Origin: Amborella trichopoda
Lineage: Eukaryota > Streptophyta > Magnoliopsida > Amborellales > Amborellaceae
Reading direction: 5' to 3'
Assembly (NCBI RefSeq): GCF_000471905.2
Contig: NW_006499751.1
Coordinates: 3,956,548-4,020,547 of the forward strand
DNA: 64,000 nucleotides
Below the pieces are notes generated by a model that had not been told where the DNA came from, searched no databases, and saw only the letters and a program-made list of their open reading frames with translations. The first letter of the stretch is position 1. Every line of letters begins with the position of its first letter. The position numbers and the translations under genes are program-made. Below, one piece after another: positions 59,057 through 64,000 of the stretch.

Positions 59057-59845
59057 ATGAAGACAGCATCTTCGCCTCATGAGGATGTTGAGGATGTTGG
59101 GAGAACAGTGGTGAACATGTTCAAAGAGGACGAAAGGAAGGGAAGAATTTTACCTCTAACCCCTATTCATTCTAACGTCCCAACCATCATCCCTGAAGAA
59201 ACTCCTTCTTCACTTGAAAAGGATTCTTCGTTCTCTACCCCTAGTTCTAAGCCACCTTTGTCGAAAGATGAACCAGAGGTCATTCCTGATATTGAGCAAG
59301 TTATGGGGATAGAATTCCGGGCTCCAAAGATCACCTATACGTTGGACCATCAGAAACTCCTGCATGTCCCCATTGCACTCTTGAAAGCAGAAGTGGCATG
59401 CCAACCGTCCCGAAAGATTTTTAAAAATCCAGTTGCTATAAGTATAGATGATGCTTCTCAGATGAGTGACCAGCCACAAGTTTTGGACTTTCTTAGTTTG
59501 GCTGGAGGAGAGCAGTTTGAGAAAGGGCAATCTTCTTCCCCTCAAGGGTAGGATCCCCTAGCAAACTTAAGAAGCGAAGTTTGCATTCTCCAGACTCAAT
59601 TGGAGGTCATGCTTATCACTTCAAAACATCTCAAGGAGTTAAGTGAATGCAACACTAATGGAGGCCGAAGCCCCTCCTAACTTGATTATCTATAGTGAGT
59701 AGGCTCACCAAATGATCAAGAAAATGAACTATGAGCCCTTGGCCAATCAAACATTAAGAGGAGAAAAAACAATGACTTCCCATTTCGAAGCTATACAAGC
59801 CACGACAGCTCGTCGTGGGGCTAAACAAGGCCTAGGGTATTAATA
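59057..59845 (+). pseudogene. End of polyprotein: acidic linker and G-patch-like motif, pol absent
   Basis: An open stretch (59057-59551) encodes an acidic Ser/Pro linker. After a stop, about 59690-59843 reads HQMIKKMNYEPLANQTLRGE, then ATTARRGAKQGLGY and TAA at 59841-59843. This resembles the G-patch-like segment that precedes reverse transcriptase in plant Tat-like elements. No RT, RNase H or integrase follows; the next 150 bp are A-rich, and then an antisense ORF begins. The end of the protein so close to this point suggests a deletion of pol. Confidence 0.6.
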
Positions 59846-60004
59846 TATCTAAAGGCATTAAAAAAGAAAAAAAATCACATGAGGTACAACAAAGTAAGAG
59901 GAGAATGAAATCATACAACAAAGTCATTCAGAAAAGGAAAAAAAAAGAAGCACTTTATTCATCAGTTAAAACTTTTACAAGTGCTGATAAAAGAAAAGAC
60001 ATTT

Positions 60005-60595
60005 TCAAAAATGATTAATTATCCTATTGATCTCTATGCTGCATGCCACAAGAGAAGTCTCGATGACCGGGACACGCTCTTTCAGTTCGGCCACAATTTG
60101 GGTCTCCTCCTTCATCGCTACAGTTTCGGACACAGTGGTGCAAGCAAGTTCGGACAAATCTGTAACCAAAGAGGCCTCCATGGTCCTCCTATGAATCATA
60201 TCCATCTCAAGACCAGCGAATTCCTGCCTCAATAGTTGCATCTCCTCTCTTATTTCGATCATTCTTGTGTAACTGCCTTGTGCCTCGCTCTTGAGATCCT
60301 GGTGACGGCCAGTCATCGTGGCCTTCTCAGTGTAAGAATCTATCTTCTCGCGACGAAGCAAGATTGACCCCTCCAAGGAGGCTAGCCTGCTAATTTCCGC
60401 CTCATGATGTAGTATTCCCGAGCGCCATCTCTCCAACTCATTCAGGGTTGCATCAAAATGGGAAAGGACTTTTGGTGCACTCCTGAGGGCAACGGTCATA
60501 GAAAATTCCCTCAGTTTGGCCAAAGCCTCACCCAACTCATTGAAAGGTAGCTCTCTTAAATCCTGAAGGACTGCTCTAAGCATGCCTGCAATCAT
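60005..60595 (-). CDS. Coiled-coil C-terminal part of the antisense protein
   Basis: 196 open residues contain repeated leucine/isoleucine heptads, for example LNELERWRSGILHHEAEISR, LASLEGSILLRREKIDS and MIEIREEMQLLRQEFAGLEM. No catalytic motif. The coiled coil suggests self-association. The TAA/terminal end lies in the A-rich strip near 60000. Confidence 0.6.
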   Translation of the reverse strand: MIAGMLRAVLQDLRELPFNELGEALAKLREFSMTVALRSAPKVLSHFDATLNELERWRSGILHHEAEISRLASLEGSILLRREKIDSYTEKATMTGRHQDLKSEAQGSYTRMIEIREEMQLLRQEFAGLEMDMIHRRTMEASLVTDLSELACTTVSETVAMKEETQIVAELKERVPVIETSLVACSIEINRIINHF

Positions 60596-61917
60596 ACAGA
60601 AACCCCGGGCCTAAATGCTGCTGTTGGGATTACTACTACTGAAGAGGCTTCGGATTCAAAGATTGGGCTTGTCAAAGTGATAATCATTTGAGCCACTAGC
60701 TCCTCTGGAACAATGGCAAAGTCCATAGCTTCTTGCCCCTCAGACTCAGAGGCAGCCCCAGCCTCAACCTGCCTGGGTCCTTCAATACCAGCCTCGCTGT
60801 CTTGACCCTCGCTTGTGGGGGGCCTCCACTTCTGTCCCACCGGCCTCCAAAGAAACTTGTTTTGCATGCTTCTCACCAGCCTGAACTGCCACATCAACAT
60901 TGGCAAGTTCAAAAGATGCCTCTTCCCATGAGCCTTCGCCAATCTCCGATTCAGTCTCAGCCATGGTTTCTTCCATCTGGCCTGCGCCCTCAACAGCTAG
61001 AACCTCTGCCACGAAAATTTCAACCCCTTCATCTTCATGATCTGTGCCCTCGAGGGCATCGACCTCTTTGTACTGAGGGGCATCATTAACTACAGGCCCT
61101 TCTTCTTGAATCATACCCCCGCCTCAGTTGGGGCATTAAACCCCTGAAGCACGAGGCCACATCAGCATCAGATTCCCTTCCTGGAGCAATTGCTTTGGGA
61201 CGTCTAGCCTCGTCAGTCTCCATCGGAGCTGGCTTTGACTCAGGAACGACCCTTTGACTCAGAGGCGCCTCCCTAAGATCCGGAGTCACTTCCCGGTCAG
61301 AAGGAATAACAATGGGCTCAGAAGGGCCGAAGTCATTTGCTTCAATCTTTGAAGAAGAAGAAGACAATTTAGGAGAGACAGAAGATGGTGGAGAAAGTGC
61401 AGAAGGTGACACAAGTGGAGTTGCTAGATGATCAGAGGAGGAAGAGCTACCTCCTGGTTCTGAGATCACAGGAAGATTAACACCCCTACGCCTCCGAGTA
61501 TGCCCACTAACTGGAGACGACACACGAATTTCAGTAGCGGTGGAGTGTTTTCTTTTCTTTCCCCCTGCTGGAGAAGGAGCGGCTGCTTTAGAATTCCCCA
61601 GAGGGGCCTCAGCCAGTCTACTATGAGGACTACTCCCAATCAGCGCGTTCAGGTCCTATGTGGGATGCTTCTCATAACTAGGGACTTGTCGGTATGGAAC
61701 TGAGTTTATCAAAGACACTCCTAATTCTCTGTTTCACGGCTAGAAATTCCAACGAGACGTCATCGGCCGCTATCTCTTGAGGGGTCCCCAGAGCTTGCCA
61801 GTTCAAGGGGTATTTGAAGACAAAGACTTCGTCAGGAGCAGGAGGATCCACCACTCTCCTCTGCCTAGTCTCCTGACACCAGCTGTTGTTCTCTCCTTTC
61901 CAAGGGTGATCCTCATC

Positions 61918-62652
61918 CTAGTATCCCTTGCTGGTGATCCTCCACCAGTTTGCATAGGTCTTGGTCATCCGGACCCTCATGCTAAAGTTAGGTAATACAT
62001 ACTTGCTGATCTCTGTCATTTCTAGACATGTGGACCAAGCGGTCCATATATGTTTTGGCAGCCAGCACTCACGAAGGGTCCCAAGCTCTTCCGGCTTCCC
62101 TACGTTTACTTTGCTCTGACGCTTTTCGAAGAACACTAAGAAGGGGCAGCCCTGATCAAGCCCATGTTGATGGGCAAAGCGATGGGGGAAATATCCTTCT
62201 AATCTAGCGCTGTGCGGAGTCCGATAAGGCAGAATGCCTCCTCTAATGCTCAAGATAAACATGAGTTCCCTGATGGTTGTTGGAGCACCGTCTAACTCCT
62301 TCCCCAATTCATCAATGGAAGCACGATAAGTGAAGCTCCCAACTGGAAATGGGACTCGCCGCATATTCAAAGATTCATTCCCAAATAAGCCTCGAGCTTC
62401 CCCTGGGTTGTGAAAGCTAGCCTTTTGGCCAGCAATCCTCATCAATAAGGGCAACAATTTGTTCCCTGTGCCCTGACTCCTCACATAAATGGCAGGGAAA
62501 TAGGTCCCTAGACACCCATACATGTAATGAATGGGGAATGGAGTCTTAAAATCCCCTAGAAATGCCTCTTCTCCCACAATGCCATTCCCTCCCTCTTTGC
62601 CTTTGTAGGCCTTTCCACAACAGATGGCCCCCAAGACATGGTAAATGCACAC
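61918..62652 (-). CDS. Best-preserved open part of the antisense PMD-like protein
   Basis: 244 residues are open. The stretch begins YHVLGAICCGKAYKGKE after an in-frame Met, followed by FPIHYMYGCLGTYFPAIYVR, RRVPFPVGSFTYRASIDELG and RMTKTYANWWRITSKGY. The Trp-Trp end is typical of the final part of plant mobile domains. It overlaps the end of the upstream ORF (62556-62840), so a frameshift separates them. Not a gene of its own. Confidence 0.6.
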   Translation of the reverse strand: MCIYHVLGAICCGKAYKGKEGGNGIVGEEAFLGDFKTPFPIHYMYGCLGTYFPAIYVRSQGTGNKLLPLLMRIAGQKASFHNPGEARGLFGNESLNMRRVPFPVGSFTYRASIDELGKELDGAPTTIRELMFILSIRGGILPYRTPHSARLEGYFPHRFAHQHGLDQGCPFLVFFEKRQSKVNVGKPEELGTLRECWLPKHIWTAWSTCLEMTEISKYVLPNFSMRVRMTKTYANWWRITSKGY

Positions 62653-63709
62653 AAAATTGGCTGAGCAAGGGTATACTCATTCTCTCTGGCCATGTCGCAG
62701 GCTACATACAATACACCTGGACAAACGTCGTCTGCCCACCCGGGGAGCATGAACTTGCACAAAAATAGGGCCAAATATGCAACCAAAAAGACACAGTCAT
62801 CGCTGGTCTTAGATTGATACACAGGAGGCGTCCCCTTCACAACTGCCTTCCCTTTTCCGTTTGTAGTACCCCACCACCTTCAAGATAGTCCCCACAAAAT
62901 ATTTTCACCCATTCGGTGAAGGTTACTCAACCATTGCTAGACTTGGCATGAACTAATTGGTAAGATTCAAATATCTTTTGAAGACCGGCAGGGGACTCTT
63001 CATCCCCCAAGCTAGCACCACCAAAGATGACCGAGTTCGGAGGCACAAACTCGTCATACATGGTCCCGATCATCGGAAGGCCCCCAATAAAATGAAGATC
63101 TAGCAAAGAGATTCCTGCTTCCCCATGCCCAAGAAGCCATGTATAACTAATGTGACTCCAGATCTCCAATAATACTTTGACAGTATTAGAGCATCGGTCA
63201 TAGTAGCTGCCCAAACACTGAACCGCTGCTAGCAGAGAAGCACGTTCAAGAATGCTTCTGTGCGACATTAACACCTTGGCAGTTCAAGAAGAGTATCCCT
63301 TCAAATATTGGTGCTCCCCCTGTATTCAAAGTCCTCTTCCTGACCATAGTAGTAGTCGTTGTGCTTGTACCATTCGTTTTCCTAGGGTAGGCAAGTTCTC
63401 TCCAGAATCTATGTTCCTGTGCGTACAATGAAGGAGCACCACCCCTTCTTCGATGCTAACATCGCCATCATTACCCTCGCTCACTTCAAAACGAAATGGG
63501 TCAGTAATAAAAGTGACACTGAGAGGCCACTCTGGTTCGCATACGTGCCTAGTTAGCCAAATGGACTTCCCTCTTGTCGAAGTCTCATCGGTAAAGTTAT
63601 CACTACCGACCTCTCCTCCTCTCAAAAGATTCTTCACATCAAGAATTCGGTAAGAAGAACCAACCACTATAAAAGGGTTTAGCGATTTACTCCCAAATAA
63701 AAATTTCTA

Positions 63710-64000
63710 AGGCACTGGATCAACACCGGCTGTGAGCTCAAACCTTAGCGCCGGCTATGTCCGCCAACACTTAACACCGGCTATGTTTCCTAAAAATCTT
63801 GGCGTCGGCTGTGTTCGTTAACACTTAGCGCATGCTATGCACTCAAAGCTTAGCGCTGGCTGTGTCGCTAACACTTAGCGCCTGCTATACACTCAAAGAT
63901 TAACACCGGCTGTGTCTGCTGACCCTTACACCGACTGTGTCTACTAACCTTTAGCGTCGGCTGTGTCTGCTAACCTTTAGCGCCAGTTGAGCATTCAAAC
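63710..64000. repeat. Tandem array with AGCGCCGGCTGTGT core, runs off the window
   Basis: Roughly eight units of TTAGCGCCGGCTATGTCYGC followed by TAACAC or CACTCAAAG, about 30-40 bp each. The core is shared, in the opposite orientation, with the array at 38515-38900. The array begins about 45 bp upstream of the minus-strand ORF start and may lie in its promoter or near the 3' LTR. The right end is not seen. Confidence 0.75.

Larger units (their letters stand above)
60005..63667 (-). pseudogene. Antisense plant-mobile-domain-like protein with coiled-coil tail (decayed)
   Basis: Minus-strand pieces form one degenerate protein of about 1100-1200 residues in the order 63667-63326, 63428-63246, 63274-62927, 62920-62556, 62652-61918, 61523-61086, 60993-60592, 60595-60005. 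The core has GHGEAGISLLDLHFIGGLPM and IGTMYDEFVPPN, then LVAYLALFLCKFMLPGWADD. These match the plant mobile domain (aminotransferase-like; MAIN/MAIL-type) pattern as I remember it. A Ser/Pro-rich linker follows (about 61523-61086) and then a long heptad-rich coiled coil (about 60595-60005). Stops (for example a TGA near 62932) and frameshifts show that it is not functional now. It is placed antisense to gag-protease within the same element. Confidence 0.7.

Overview
This window looks like nuclear DNA of a flowering plant. It holds one plausible host gene with canonical GT-AG introns and phase-consistent exon joins. The rest is AT-rich intergenic sequence and layered remains of plant transposable elements: LTR retrotransposons, LINEs, and Mutator-type and hAT-type miniature elements. 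The host gene has a 16.6 kb intron packed with transposons. That points to a plant with a large, repeat-rich genome and long introns (a magnoliid or an early-diverging eudicot would fit), but I cannot name the species. A 20-base run of N inside a (CT)n tract shows that this is a draft assembly.

Layout. 1-8.4 kb is gene-free: a foldback repeat (1-335), a Mutator-type miniature element with an exact 9-bp target-site duplication (1125-1585), an LTR beginning TGTAGACACC (1732 to about 3.0 kb), a 1.47 kb giant-hairpin Mutator-like element (3050-4523) and a small hAT-like element (4961-5370). 8.4-30.8 kb is the host gene on the + strand. It has six coding exons (9066-9279, 9516-9624, 9709-9829, 10028-10807, 11540-13421, 30012-30445) that join into a predicted 1179-residue Ser/Pro/Arg-rich protein. 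The protein has a conserved C-terminal block and a CaaX-like end, Cys-Thr-Val-Met. Intron 5 (13422-30011) contains LINE fragments on both strands, two opposite-orientation copies of a GCCTAGGCG-rich miniature element, and a degenerate LINE that was itself split by a hAT-like insertion.

30.8-34.3 kb is AT-rich with one LINE 3' end. From about 34.3 kb to the end of the window is a nested LTR-retrotransposon block. A minus-strand Ty3/gypsy gag remnant (41.7-43.8 kb) is followed, in its own direction, by several kilobases of tandem arrays. These arrays are interrupted by a 3283-bp solo LTR (35677-38959) flanked by an exact 5-bp duplication, GGATA. From 43816 there are two head-to-tail LTR-like copies, each with pyrimidine tracts and an array of hairpin minisatellite units. 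A plus-strand Ty3/gypsy gag-protease region (51.65-59.85 kb) follows, with its leader and gag duplicated in tandem. It ends just after a G-patch-like segment, with no reverse transcriptase or integrase. Directly downstream, on the opposite strand, lies a decayed long ORF of about 3.7 kb with a plant-mobile-domain (PMD)-like N-terminal part, a Ser/Pro linker and a coiled-coil tail.

The most unusual element is therefore this last one: gag and protease, no visible polymerase, and an antisense PMD/coiled-coil protein. Its LTRs carry palindromic minisatellites. It looks like a non-autonomous retrotransposon lineage. Its coding frames are broken by stops and frameshifts, so this copy is a relic.
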